Shown here one piece after another: positions 9,375 through 20,822 of a stretch of 64,000 bases of DNA (position 1 is its first letter; the number at the start of each line of letters is the position of its first letter). The position numbers and the translations under genes are program-made. The notes under the pieces were generated by a model. That model was given only the letters and a program-made list of their open reading frames with translations. It was not told the origin of the DNA and ran no database searches. The DNA is from Ichthyophis bannanicus (lineage: Eukaryota > Chordata > Amphibia > Gymnophiona > Ichthyophiidae), in NCBI GenBank assembly GCA_033557465.1, contig CM066031.1, forward strand, positions 1,441,440,163-1,441,504,162, written 5' to 3'.

Positions 9375-11640
9375 TATATTCCTGGAACAGTACCATCACT
9401 TCTGCTGCCAAAGCCACTGATTCCAGTACCAGCAAAAGACACAACACCAAAGCCAGGACAACTCCCTGATACTCAAAGGAAATCCGAGAGGCAAAAAAAG
9501 ACCTAATACAAATAGAACGTCGCTGGAGACGCAACAAATCCTCCACCACACAGGACCTATACCAGTCAAAGCAAAAAGAATACAACAACCTCATCAACCA
9601 AAAAAAGAGGGAATACTACACCAACCTAATCCTCAAATCCGCCAACAAACCAAGAGAACTATTCGACATAGTAAAAACACTCATCAACGAACCCAACCCC
9701 GAGAACTCGGATCAAATAGATCCTCAAACATTCGCAGACTACCTACAGGCCAAGTTCACCGCCTCCCCCTGGATGACCACGAACAGTACCGACAAACCTA
9801 CCCTACCCAACCATATCTGGGAAACATTCAGCATTCCTTCAACTAAGCAGATATCATACATCATCACATCACTCAACATCAGCACCGCCCCCACAGACCC
9901 ATGCCCTGTGGTCTGGATAAAAACAGCAAAAGAAGAGCTCATAAAATTCATCCACAATATGGTACACAACTCCCTAACACAGGGTATCATGCCTAGCACA
10001 CTAAAGCTAGCGACAATACGTCCAATCCCAAAAAAATGCCCTCTAAGTAAAACTGATCCAGCTGCCTACAGACCCATCTCAAGCCTTCCCCTTCTGTCTA
10101 AAATCATCGAGAAGGTGATTCAACAACAACAACTCCAAGACCACATCGACACCCATGCCCCCCTGGACTGCAATCAACACAGCTTCCACCCAAACCATGG
10201 CATTGAAATCCTACTGACTTACCTCTTCGACAATCTGATCCAGGTCATTGACAACATCAAGAAGGGCGTCATCATGATCTTCATAGACATCTCCTCTGCT
10301 TTTGACACCATCGACCACAAAACTCTACTAGCCAGACTTCAAGGAATTGGTCTACACGGCACCACCTTGAACTGGTTCACATCTTACCTCACAGACAGAC
10401 ACCTCCAAGTCAAATGCGGTTCTGCCACCTCCCGGCCTCTGAGAGCCCCCCAGGGTGTCCCACAAGGCTCCTCCCTCTCAGCCTTGCTGTTCAACCTGTA
10501 CATACAATCTATCTACTCTATCATCAAAAACAACAAACTACAATATACCATCTATGCAGACGACATCATGATATACACCCCCATCAACCTTGACAGCCCA
10601 GACTACTCCAGCATAGACAACTGCCTACAACAGATGACTAGCTGGCTACTAGAAAACAACTTAACCATAAACTACAACAAGACAGAAGCACTAATCATCA
10701 CCAGAAACTCCACCTTCAATCCTTCTCCTGTCATCAAGCTGAACGACACCACCATACCAATAAAACCTGAAAAAAAGTATCTCGGTGTGACACTTGACAA
10801 AGATCTGAACCTTCAATCCCACATCACCAAAACCACCAGGAACGCATACCTCAAAATGAGAACCATAAGACGCCTCAAGCCTATCCTCTCACAGGATCAC
10901 TTCCGCACAGTCTGTCAGGCTCATATCACTCCCATCCTAGACTACTGAAACCCCATCTACCTCGGACTCTCAAAACAAGCCACCCAACCATTACAGATGG
11001 CACAAAACACGGCAGCCCGAATAATAACTGGATCTTCAAGGCACGACCACATCACTCCCATTCTCAAACACCTCCACTGGCTCCCAATCAGCTCCTGCAT
11101 CTGTTACAAGGTACTACTAAACACATTCAAAATCAAACAGAACATCTCCACAGAGAGCCTGAAACCCCTCATCAGACCGGACCCAGGCATCAGACCCAGA
11201 AGGCGAGGCACATCAGACACGATCAACATACCCATAGCCTTTGCTAAAACAAGAAAAGACACCTCAAAAAGAGCACTATCCCTGGCCACACCCACACTCT
11301 GGAACTCACTCCCCGACAACCTGAGATCAACAAAAGACCTCAAAGACTTCCGGAAGATGCTCAAAACCATGCTCTTCACAGAAACCTACAAGGACATCAC
11401 ATGAACTGTCCAAAAAACTCTCTCCCTGCCCACCAAAATGTAAAAATGTAAATAGTTCCTGTACATAGCTCATACCATATTTAGCTCACCCTGCAATCAA
11501 CTTAACCCTCACACCCACACGCCTCGATCTACCAGTGCATGCCCACACCCACGCACCCTGCCTCTTTATTGTTTGATGTGTAACCCGCTTTGATTTCAGG
11601 ATAAAGCAGTATATAAATCCTTTTAAATAAATAAATAAAT
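9375..11640 (+). mobile_element. L2-like LINE, 5'-truncated
   Basis: Retains the linker, reverse transcriptase and carboxy-terminal part of ORF2, then a short 3' UTR ending in CAGTATATAAATCCTTTT and AAATA repeats. The endonuclease domain and 5' end are missing, the usual result of incomplete target-primed reverse transcription. The same tail appears on fragments at 4519-4606 and 46510-46725. It sits inside a hAT element and so is younger than it. Confidence 0.85.
9383..11404 (+). pseudogene. L2-like ORF2 (reverse transcriptase), two premature stops
   Basis: One frame runs for 674 codons with only two internal TGA stops, at 9467-9469 (between P and YSKEI) and 10946-10948 (after PILDY). Motifs in order: YRPISSLPLLSKIIEKVI, FIDISSAFDTIDHKTL, GVPQGSSLSALLFNLY, the catalytic YADD at 10553-10564, KYLGVTLD, and the carboxy-terminal HITPILKHLHWLPI and LWNSLPDNLRS typical of L2-clade elements. 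No frameshift was seen, so the copy is fairly recent. It is inactive as written because of the stops and the missing endonuclease. Confidence 0.85.
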
Positions 11641-11920
11641 TGCTATCGAATACGCATGTGATATATTGGCATGCACTGCTCCTCATTGTATGCAAATATA
11701 TTTCAGAATATTCATTAGGGACATGCTGAAAACCAGGTTGATTTATGGCCCTCCAGGACTGGTGTTTAACATCCCTGCACTAGGGGAAAGGTGCCACCCA
11801 GTCAACTACTCAGCAACCTGAGAAGAGTAACTCGGTCATCAAAATTTACTTTCATATAGTTTGGCATTCCTTTCTCCAAAAATATCCCAAAATTCAGAAG
11901 CACAGCAGATAACTCTATAA

Positions 11921-12114
11921 CAGGGATTCTCAACCCAGTGCTTGGGACATACCTTGCCAGTCAGGTTTTCAGGATAACCACCATGAATATGCATGAGAGA
12001 AATTTGAATGCAGTGGCGACGGTGCATGTAAATCTATCTCATGCAACTTCACTGTGGTTATCCTGAAAACCTGACTGGCTAGGTGTGTCCCGAGAACTGG
12101 GTTGAGAAGCCCTG
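11921..12114. mobile_element. Short palindromic hAT (Charlie-like) element
   Basis: The inverted termini CAGGGATTCTCAACCCAG and CAGGGCTTCTCAACCCAG (read inward) resemble hAT-Charlie ends. Inner arms repeat GTCAGGTTTTCAGGATAACC in inverted orientation. Flanks CTCTATAA (11913-11920) and CTCTGTGA (12115-12122) are a diverged 8-bp target-site duplication. It is non-coding and lies about 145 bp upstream of a MEP1B exon. Confidence 0.8.
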
Positions 12115-12258
12115 CTCTGTGATGACACAAGGCCTCCTTGTACCTGCACCTTTCACTTTATAACTGCCCTGGTTACGAGTATTTTACAAAAGAAACTTGC
12201 GAAAATGGCAGCGATAACTCAAAAGTTAACACCCCTCTTTCTTTTGTTTTCTTTCTAG

Positions 12259-12309
12259 AAATTGACGTAGACGCTGGAAGGGATCAAGACATTTTTGACA
12301 TCAATGAAG
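12259..12309 (+). CDS. MEP1B: Meprin A subunit beta, propeptide exon
   Basis: A 51-base exon between a pyrimidine-rich acceptor (TTTTCTTTCTAG) and a GT donor (GTTTTG, not the best consensus). Two bases complete a codon from the unseen upstream exon; the rest reads IDVDAGRDQDIFDINE and ends in phase 1. This matches the propeptide of vertebrate meprin beta, an astacin-family metalloprotease of epithelial brush-border membranes that cleaves extracellular matrix and cell-surface proteins. Meprin alpha differs here, which favours beta. The gene has introns and intact splice sites, so it is not a retrocopy. The exon encoding the signal peptide was not found upstream. Confidence 0.9.
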
Positions 12310-12415
12310 GTTTTGAATATTCATTTTAGTTTTCTATTATTACTTAACTTGAAACTAATTCCTTTACACTTGCAAAAAAAAAAGGTTCTTAAATGTTTTC
12401 TTTCCCACCTTTTAG

Positions 12416-12459
12416 CTTTAGGATTGAATCTTTTTGAAGGGGACATCAAAATTGATGGG
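12416..12459 (+). CDS. MEP1B: Meprin A subunit beta, second visible propeptide exon
   Basis: Only 106 bases downstream of the previous exon. The acceptor is TTTCTTTCCCACCTTTTAG and the donor GTGAGT is near-perfect. Joined in phase 1 it gives A-LGLNLFEGDIKIDG, continuing the meprin beta propeptide, and ends in phase 0. A second AG five bases later would delete two residues (A-L) relative to the family, so I chose the first. The following intron is about 20 kb, swollen by LINEs and a 4.3-kb terminal-repeat element. Confidence 0.92.
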
Positions 12460-13446
12460 GTGAGTTCAAACATAAAAAAATGCAGAAAGACATTTGTGTC
12501 TGATTTATGCATCTCAAAGTGCAGCCAGCCTCAAAGCGAATGGTACTGCAGACAGAAAGTATATACTTCTATTAGCTGTAAAGCTTGTTTATGGAACATA
12601 ATAAATTGAAATTGCTATGTGATAAGATTTTGGTGTTATAATTAATTTTAATGAACAATTAAATTACAGCTAGTAAAGCATTCTCTAGTCAGGTCGAATG
12701 TTGGGTGCTGAGCTGGTTCATTCTTTTACTTTGACCTGCAATTGTAATTTTTGCAGGGGTCAGCATTAGTTAGGAGCATGAATACGTAATCTGTGTGTTA
12801 ACTATTGCTGCCTATATTTCCTGGTCCCCTGCAGATACCATTTGTGACCAGTTTTGTAACATTATCTGTACGCTCTTTTTTCCCTTTCACAACTGTTCAT
12901 TTCATGCCTTCTCCAAAACAACTTTCTAAGAGGTCTGTCTGTTTGCTGCAGGAGGTAAACATGTTAGCAGGTGTTAAATGCCAAATTAATAATCATTAAA
13001 TCTGCATTTTTGCATGTTGTCGGTGATGCCTGCTTAAGTGTTACTAATAATGCAAAAAAACACCATTAATGCAAGAAAGTGTTTAATGAGCTACATTGCA
13101 TATAAATACATGCGTAGCAGCTCATTAAAAATGGAAAACTAAATTTTCAAAGGTTTTTTCATACATTAAACATGCACAGAAATAGACCTTTTGAAAACTG
13201 CCCACTGCATTACACCAGGCCTTGACAAATTTTATTGAGATCTAGGATTCCAGCCAAAGGGACAGAGGGGGAAGAATTTTTTTTTATTCTCAATTTAGTA
13301 ATTTGAATATGCCAATTTTTAGAACTTACATCCATTCATTTTAGGTTTTACACAGTACAGAGGAAATGCATCACTGCTTCATAAATTGCATCACTGTTTC
13401 TATTTCTCTGTTGATTTGATTGCTTCAAAGTGATATTGACCTGGCA
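12460..13446. other. Intron sequence, nothing recognised
   Basis: AT-rich start of the long MEP1B intron. No repeat or RNA gene identified by eye. Confidence 0.45.
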
Positions 13447-16195
13447 TTTATTTATTTATTTAATTTATTTTTCTTATATACCACGCTCTTCGATATCAGC
13501 GCGGTTTACATGAAACATAGGAGAGTTTTACAGTGGGGGTTACACTGTAATTACATAGAACAGGTAGTACAACTTGGATAACAGTATTAACTATTTACAT
13601 CTGAATGGCTAACAGAAAGAGTATTTACACGTATATACACAACACTTTGGGGGTTGATGCATTATTGTAAGTGGGGGGGTTGCTGTAACGTCTTCAGGGT
13701 AGCACTTGAGGAAGAGGTAGTGCTTCAGTGCTTTCCTGAATCTGGTTAGGTCCGGGATTGCTCGTATATGAGGTGGAAGAGCATTCCAGCATCTGGGTGC
13801 ACAGAGACTGAAGGCCCTATTTACAGTTGCTTGTGTACAATGGGTCATTGCTTTGGGGATTACTAAGGTGTTTATTGCAGTAGATCGTCTGATTCTATTT
13901 GGGGGGGTGACGCGAGTGAGACCAGCAAGTGATGAGGGAGTGAGTCCGTTAATGGATTTGAATGTTAGTAGTAGGATTTTGAATGTGATCCTATGATGAA
14001 TTGGGAGCCAGTGAAGACTTTTGAGGGTGGGTGTTATGTGATCACGCCTTGAGGTCCCATTTAGAGCTCTCGCTGCAGTGTTCATGGCCAGTTGGAGTGG
14101 GCTCAGGGTGGATTGTGGGAGTCCTTGGAGGATTGCATTTGCGTAGTCAAGATGAGGGATGGTTAGTGCTTGGAAAATTGTTCTAAAGTCGTCTGGTTGA
14201 AGTAGGGACGTAGATGTTTGAGGGACTTGATTTTATGGTATGTTGATTTTACCATGTTGCTAATGTGAGTCTTCATATCTAGTCTCTGGTCCATTGTAAT
14301 ACCTAGGTATCGAATTGAGGATTTAAATTGCAGTTCTATCTCTCCAATTTTTAGGCAGGCTGGAGGGGAAAAGTTGGGGTTTCTGGAGATGAACAGCACT
14401 TCGGTCTTTTTGTGTTGTATACGGAGGTTCTGGTTTTGGAGCCATTTTTCCACTGTGCTAAAGCAGTTGGTTAGTGATGAGAGGTCCATCTTGTCAATCT
14501 GAAATGGTTTGTAAAGTAGCACGTCATCGGCATAGATCATGCATTCGACGTTGAAAGATCGTATGAGGTCGCAGATAGGCTGCATATAAATGTTGAACAG
14601 TAAGGCTGATAGAGAGGATCCTTGCGGGACGCCTTGTTTCTGGTGGAATGGTTTAGAGGTGGAGGTCTCTGTTTGTACGTGTTGCCATCTTTTGGAAAGG
14701 TATGATTTACACCGGGATAGTGCTAAGTTGCAGATACCCTTTTCTTTGAGTCACTGTAGAAGGGTTTCGTGGCATACAGAGTCAAACGCTACAGCTATGT
14801 CTAGAAATATAAGGGCAACTCCATGATGTATGTTATCTATTGCGCTGAGAATATTATTGAACAGGGTGGTAAGTAACGTCTCCACCCCATGGGACTCTCT
14901 GAAACCATGTTGGGAGTGGTCTAGTGGTGAAGTACTATTGATGTGTTGTTGAATCTGGTAAAGGACTTCTTTCTCGATTATCTTTGCCAATAGTGGAATG
15001 CTGGCAATTGGTCTATATGATTCTACTTTCTGGGGGTCCAACTTGCTGTTCTTTAGCAGGGGTCTGACGGATGTGTGTTTGAGATTTCGGGGGAAAGTGC
15101 CTGACGTGAAGGACGAGTCCATGAGTCTGGCTATGAATGGGCTAAATTCTGACTGAAGTTCCTTTATCCAGTAGGCTGGGCAGGTGTCTGTCTGGGTGGT
15201 AGTGGTGTTGATTGTAGAGATGGTGTCAATGATTTGCTCATTGGGTGGGGTGGTGAATATTGTCAGAGTCGTTGTGTTTGATGGGTCAGTGATGAGGGAG
15301 GGTGGATCGGTCTTGTTGGTTTGGCAAAGTTTTGATTGGAGGAAGTCAGCGTAGTCTTGGGCGGGGATCTGCGGTCTTTGTTCTGTGCCTGGTTCTTTCG
15401 TTAGGTTTCTGACAAGATCAAATAGGTCATGGGGTTTTCGAAGTGATCGCATTAGTGTGTCTGCGTGGGCTTGTCTCATTTTCTCGGTTATCGCCTCACA
15501 GTGTCGTGCGAGGTGGAGGTTGTAGGCTTCCAGATTTTCCGTAGATCGTGATCGCCTCCATTGCCTTTCGAGTTTTCTGAGTTTGAGGAGGGAGGACCTT
15601 AGTTCGTTAGAGAACCACGGTGCGTGATCTTTTTTTCTTGGGGCTTTGTTGAGCCCTGTGTGTAGTGCAATGGCACTGAGGTTGTCATTCCAAATGGAGA
15701 CTAGCTTATCTGGACAAGTTGTTGTCACGCTGAGGAGTGGTTGTGCGTTGTGCAGGATGGTATTCTTGTTGAAAGGTTGGAATCGTTGTGGGGGCCGGTT
15801 CGTGGGATTTGCCTTGTTTCCGTGGTGTTTCCTGGGTGGGTGGTTCAAGGGAATTTGAAACGAAATTAGTTTATGATCGGACCAAGGTACTGCAGTGTAG
15901 GTGGGCGGAGTAAAATTGGTGGCGTCATGGACGGTTAGTGGGGCAAAGATCAGGTCAAGCATGTTTCCCTTTGTGTGAGTTGGTTCGTCAATTAGTTGTA
16001 GGTAACCTAGATCCTTGAGAGCATCAAGGAGCGCTGATGCTTGCGAGTCATGAAGAGTTGGGAGATTGAAATCTCCTAGTATCCAGTTTGGGGTACGTAG
16101 GTTAGGGGGGCTGCAGGCTAGCTCGATTATAGAGGCTAGGTCATCAGGGGAAGGTGACGGGGCTGTGGGGAGGGGGAGACAGGGTGATGACTTCT
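13447..16195 (-). mobile_element. L2-like LINE, young, 5'-truncated
   Basis: Minus-strand LINE. The 3' end lies at 13447 with TTTATTTATTT (ATAAA repeats when read sense), preceded by a GCGGTATATAAG-type end shared with the copy at 42100-42731 and with the SINE at 4821-5112. The 5' end falls near 16195, inside the endonuclease domain (ILGDFNLPTLHD and THTKGNMLDLIF remain). It lies in the long MEP1B intron, antisense to the gene. Confidence 0.85.
13609..16195 (-). pseudogene. L2-like ORF2, nearly intact
   Basis: Sense order: the end of the endonuclease (GDFNLPTL), the linker with APWFSNELRSSLLKLRKLER, YRPIASIPLLAKIIEKEV, FLDIAVAFDSVCHETLL, an in-frame TGA at 14753-14751, GVPQGSSLSALLFNIYMQ, the catalytic YADD near 14525-14540, and RYLGITMDQRLDMKTHI. 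A 1-base deletion near 14185 then shifts the frame into LDYANAILQGLP, DHITPTLKSLHWLPI and CWNALPPHIRAIPDL. One stop and one frameshift over some 850 codons indicate a recent insertion. Confidence 0.85.
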
Positions 16196-16540
16196 CCATG
16201 CATTGTTGCTCAAACCTGGAACTAAGGTATCTTTTCCCTCTCCTCTCCTCTCCTCCCCCACCCCCACCTCCTACTCCCAATAAGTGTCCCAGATTTGCCT
16301 GCAAAAAATCTGGTAACCTTACTTTACTGAATTCAGGACCTAGGGGAACCCTGTTCAGAGACCTTTGAAGACTGTAGGGGATGGGGCTTTGAGGGCCCAG
16401 GGACCATTCCCTAACTTCAGGGGAAAGGGTGAAGAGAAAAAGGAAAATGCTTCTTTTTCATTTTGGGCAGTTTGCATGGAGAAAACTGAGTTGCTCAATG
16501 TAGCAGCATTACCATACCTGCATTCTCTCTGCATCACTCC

Positions 16541-16790
16541 AGTAACACCGGCGATCCTGTGCAGGTGTCATCATTATGAGACGCCAAGGGAGCCTGAACA
16601 GGAAGCCAGTAATAGCTCTGCCTGTGTCCTTGTCTCACTCCTGGTGAGAGTGCCAGGGGGACTCTGGAAGCTGTTTCCTGCCTGCTTGCACTTTCTTTGC
16701 TGGAACTGACTTTGAAAAAATGACAGTAACACCGGCAATGCTGAAGTCATCATTGTGAGACGCCAAGGGGGCCTGAAAAGGAGGGCTCTT
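16541..16790 (+). repeat. Direct repeat of about 60 bp
   Basis: The segment AGTAACACCGGCRATSCTG...GAGACGCCAAGGGRGCCTGAA occurs twice, beginning near 16541 and 16725. It may be a duplicated 5' UTR unit of the adjoining LINE. Confidence 0.5.
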
Positions 16791-16849
16791 AGGCGAATCC
16801 CTCTGCCTCGAGTCTCAGCAAAGGGGCATGACTAAGGGGTGTGCCCCTT

Positions 16850-19800
16850 GACACACCCCTTGAAGGCCCTGAGGAGGCCTGGAAGAATGATTGTGTTCTG
16901 GGTTTGTTGGTCTGTGTGTTTTAGCATTTTCACTTTCCTGGCTGTTGTGCTCTCATGTGGGACCTCTGGCTTTGCTTATATTTGTATTTGATTTTGGGGT
17001 TGGGGATGGGGGGAGGTTCTAAGCCACTAGGTATTTCAGTTGTTTCAGGTTATGGCAGATTTGGACTGTGTAATGCTATTTGTAACTTTAAAGAGAGGGG
17101 CCTCTCAATTCGGAGGGTGCTATGTGCTCCTTCTTCTCTTATCACCTCTGCTGCATCTTCTTGCCTGGAGCTAAGGTTCTCTGTTACTAACATGTGCTCT
17201 GTGTGTAACAAAATGAATATAACCTATGATTATCTTTCCGATAATGGCCCTGATGTGGTTGGTATCACTGAGAAGTGGTTTTCAGATAGTGATTCAGTTC
17301 TTTTAAATCAGCTTTGTCCAGCTACATATGATATCTTTCATGAGCCAAGGATGGGGAAGCATGGGGGGGGGGGGCGTTATTTTCATAGTGAAAAAGGAAT
17401 GGGGGGTTCTCCAAAAAGGCATATGTCTCGCAAAAGGATGTTTAAATGGTGGTTGCTGGCAATGAGCGACTGGTAGTTGGTGTAGCCTATTGTCCTCCCT
17501 CTGAATGTTTTCTTGGTCTCTCCACCCTTGTGCGTAGCTGGCATCTTTGGAGGTAGATCTGGATTGGTTATTGCTGGTTGGAGATTTTAACTTACCCATG
17601 TTGTATGATGTTCCCTCTGTATCCCCTTTGAATCCTTTGGTGCTTAATTTTGTGCAGGCCTTAGACTCCCTGGGGTTTTGTCAAATTGTATGGCAGGCCA
17701 CCCATGCTCATGGAGCCGTGTTGGACTTAGTTTTTGTTTCCTCAGGTATGACACATCATTGAGCGGCTGCCAGTCTGTGTTGTTTGCCTGTTTCTTGGTC
17801 TGATAGGTTTTTTTTACTTTTTCTTTACTAGCTGTGATTGGGTGGACACCATGACAGATAGCACGGCTCAGCTTCGCTGTTGCTTTGCTCACTTTGATAA
17901 GGACTGACTTCTTCATGGGGTGTCCTCCCTTTTAGTTGGGGAGGGCGTACCTGATGTAGATTGTTTGGTTGATGATTGGACTTTGGTAACATCAGCATTA
18001 CTTGTAGGCAATTTGTCTCCTCTGTTAAGCCACGGTGCCATATTGCACCCTGGTTTAATGGCTCTGTTTGTGATAAGAAGTGACTTTTACAGTGGGCGGA
18101 GTATCATTAGCATAAGTATCGTACCAATTTGTTGAAGGCCACATACCTACAGTTGTTGGCAGATTATCGGGTCTTTGTGTTGGACAGGAAAAAGGACTAT
18201 TATATGCACCGTCTTACCCAGCTGCTTAATGATTTGCAGGAGCTATTTTCTGTGATGCGGTTTCTTGTGCACCTCCCTGCTGATAGATTGGTCGTAACCC
18301 CACCCTCATTCTCAGACCTTTCTTGATCATTTTTCGAGTGGGAGAGTTACTTTGGATCCACTTCATCGCCTTTTCCCCTTCTTTTTATAGACTGTGTTCC
18401 ACCTCTGGTGACCGATGTATGGTCGGAGTTTCGCTTGGTCATGTCAGATGACGTGGTTGATATTGTTATCTGCATTACATTCTACCTGCCCCCTTGATCC
18501 CTGTCCAGCATCTTGGGAGAAGATTACTAGGGAAGAGTGTGCCTTCTATTTATGGGAGATGGTGAATGCCTCCTTGTTTTCTGGAGCAATGCCTTACAGC
18601 CTTAAGAGGGCTTCTGTTAGGCTGCTCCTTAAGAGGGTAATCTGTATGTGTCATCACTAGCTCCTTATTGGCCTATCTTGAGTCTTCCGTTTCTGGTGAA
18701 GCTTATTGAGCATGTGGTACTGCAACAATTGCGGATTTTGTTGGGCAGCATCAGCTGCTGGATGAGCAGCAGCATGATTTTCACTAAAGTTATGGTGTTG
18801 AGACCTTGTTCATGTCTCTGTTCAATAAGCTATGGTGCAGTTTAGATTGTGTGAATATGGGTGTTTTGATGACATTTCTTGACATCTCTTCTGCTTTTGA
18901 TTCTGTTAACCATGTGTTGTTACTTCAGAAGCTGCAATCTATGGGAGTTGCAGGCCTGGTACTACATTGGCTTTCTTCATATTTGACTGAATGTGTTTTT
19001 CAAGTACGGGTTGGAGCTGATCTTTCTGTTTGGTCTCTCCTTTTGCAAGGCTGTCTGCCTAGTTTAACATCTATTTTTCTCCCATTTGTGCATTGTTTAA
19101 AGGCTTTGGCATTTCATATCATGTCTTTGCTGATGGTTTTCTAATTTACATGTCTCTTGATGTTTTGGCTGGATTTGCTTCCTTGCCCCTTTTAGATTGT
19201 CTGAGGATTGCTGCGATGTGGTTTTCTCAACATGGCCTCCAGGTTAATTATAAGACGACGGAGGTATTGTTTGTATCCCGTGATAAGTCTTGTTGCTCCT
19301 TCTGAGGTGTTTCTGAATGATCACTTATTGACTGTTCATAGTGAGGTGGTATATTTGGGTGTAACCTTGGATTCTCAACTGAATATGTGGGCCCATGTCT
19401 CCAAACTTGTATGCCATTCATTTTTTCAGATTCGCCTATTATGACGCCTCCGGCCGCTACTCTCTTCTTCAGATTTTCATTCAGTGTTTCAGGCAGTGCT
19501 GTCCCCTACTTTTGATTATGCTAATGTGGTATTGATGGGTCTTCCGTTGTCTACTTTGCCCTACAGAGGGTGCAGAATGCTGCAGCAAGGGTGGTCATGG
19601 GTAAGTCTCGGATTGACCACATCACCCCTTGCTTGCAATTACTGCTTTGGCTACTTATACAGCAGAGGATTGTTTTTAAGGTCCTTTGTTTTGTTTTGAA
19701 AATTCAGCTGGGCTTGTCAGCATCATGTCTTGAAGGGTTGCTGTTGTGGCATTTCTCCGACTGCCCGATTTGCCAGGGTCTCAGGGATTTGCTTCTTTTG

Positions 19801-20065
19801 CCACTCTTCTTTGCTACTGGCTTGCACATTACGCAGTCTTGTGCCTTGTCTGTGGAATTATCTCCCTGACTCTTTGCGGGGCTGTACTTGAAGACCTACT
19901 TGTATTACCAGGCTTTTGGTTCTGATTCTTCTTGCTTGAATTCTGTGTGTTGTTCTGTTTTGTGTTGTTTTTGTTTTATTTTATTATATATGTTTACTGT
20001 GCTGCTTTGAACTGTGTGAGTGGCTTATGAATGTTGCAAATAAATGAAATAAATTAATTAATCTT
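16850..20065 (+). mobile_element. Old, near full-length L2-like LINE
   Basis: A degenerate + strand element. Endonuclease traces occur at 17180-17760 (DVVGITEKWFSDSDS, GDFNLPMLYD). Reverse transcriptase traces occur at 18660-19300 (MTFLDISSAFDSVNHVLLL, VFADGFLIYMSL). The carboxy-terminal motif DHITPCLQLLLWLLI is near 19612. It ends near 20045 with AATAAATGAAATAAATT. Many stops and frameshifts indicate an old copy. It differs from the neighbouring L2 copies in tail and codons. Confidence 0.7.
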
Positions 20066-20639
20066 ACTAGCTTAATACATTGGAGCATCAGTCCTACTTT
20101 GACAAATGTAGTAAAATTGGGGGATAACATGCATTATCTGCTGGTTTCTATATAGGTTAGTACATGGACCCTCACAGAGGCCTGTGTCATAACCGGTTCT
20201 TCTGAGCATGTACAGGATACAGGAAGGATAGGAGTGAGGCTTGAGCAGACAAAGAAGAGCGAGTTAAAACCATGCTGCTCCCTATTAAAGCACCATCCCT
20301 CCCATTGTTCCCATGGCTGGGTTTAATATTTTGCCACCCATAGTTAAGAGCAGATGGTACATCCCTGGGGATACAGAGTGCCACAAATTTCAAATTGGAA
20401 AACCAGAAGAGGATCAGAGGAAGGCCATAATGCCGCAGTGGTGCCTCTTTATAGCAGCACATGCACATGGCTCTAAAGCAGAAGCAGGCTCCTCTTTGGC
20501 CTTGGTATTTGGTGCCTTCCAAATTGGTGCCTGTATTACCTGTGTCTGAAACTAGGCCTGGCTGTTTCCCCTGATCTCCCCACCCCACCTCTCCTTTCTG
20601 CAGGGAACAGAAGAGGAAGGTAAGGCAAGAGTGGATAGT

Positions 20640-20704
20640 AGAAGATGCAAAGCTCCTGGGTTTTCTTGGCAGTGTGACCAGAAGTAGATTGCCAGGCCTT
20701 TCTT
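20640..20704 (-). repeat. Short interspersed repeat shared with 32605-32690
   Basis: On the minus strand it reads GGCAATCTACTTC...TGCCAAGAAAAC..CAGG, also found on the + strand at about 32608-32640. There it is followed by GGGTTGCTAGGAGTCAG, a SINE-like ending. Family not named. Confidence 0.4.
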
Positions 20705-20822
20705 CCAAGGCAATGGAGAGTTAAGTGACTTGCCCAAGGCTACAAGGAGTGCTAGTGGGAATCAAACACTGGTTGCTTGGTTTCCAAGCCAGTGTTCTAA
20801 CCACTAGGCTACTCCTCTACTC
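20705..20822 (-). mobile_element. tRNA-derived SINE, head portion
   Basis: On the minus strand: GAGTAGCCTAGTGGTTAGAAC (A-box region), GTGTTTGATTCCCAC (B-box region), then CTTGGGCAAGTCACTTAAC. It is the same SINE type as 4821-5112 but lacks the LINE-derived tail. Confidence 0.7.

Larger units (their letters stand above)
9323..11777. mobile_element. hAT-type element split by a LINE
   Basis: The terminal inverted repeats are CAGGGGTGTCAAACTCCA at 9323 and, read inward from 11777, CAGGGATGTTAAACACCAG. They are flanked by a perfect 8-bp direct repeat CACTAGGG (9315-9322 and 11778-11785), as expected for hAT transposition. The internal GTCAGGTTT segment is shared with the 194-bp copy at 11921-12114. 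An L2-like LINE (about 9375-11640) has inserted in its middle, so the original element was only about 190 bp and non-autonomous. Confidence 0.8.

Noticed and set aside
9383..11404. L2 ORF2 with two TGA codons read as selenocysteine
   Set aside because: The TGA codons replace residues that other L2 copies encode normally; there is no reason to invoke recoding.
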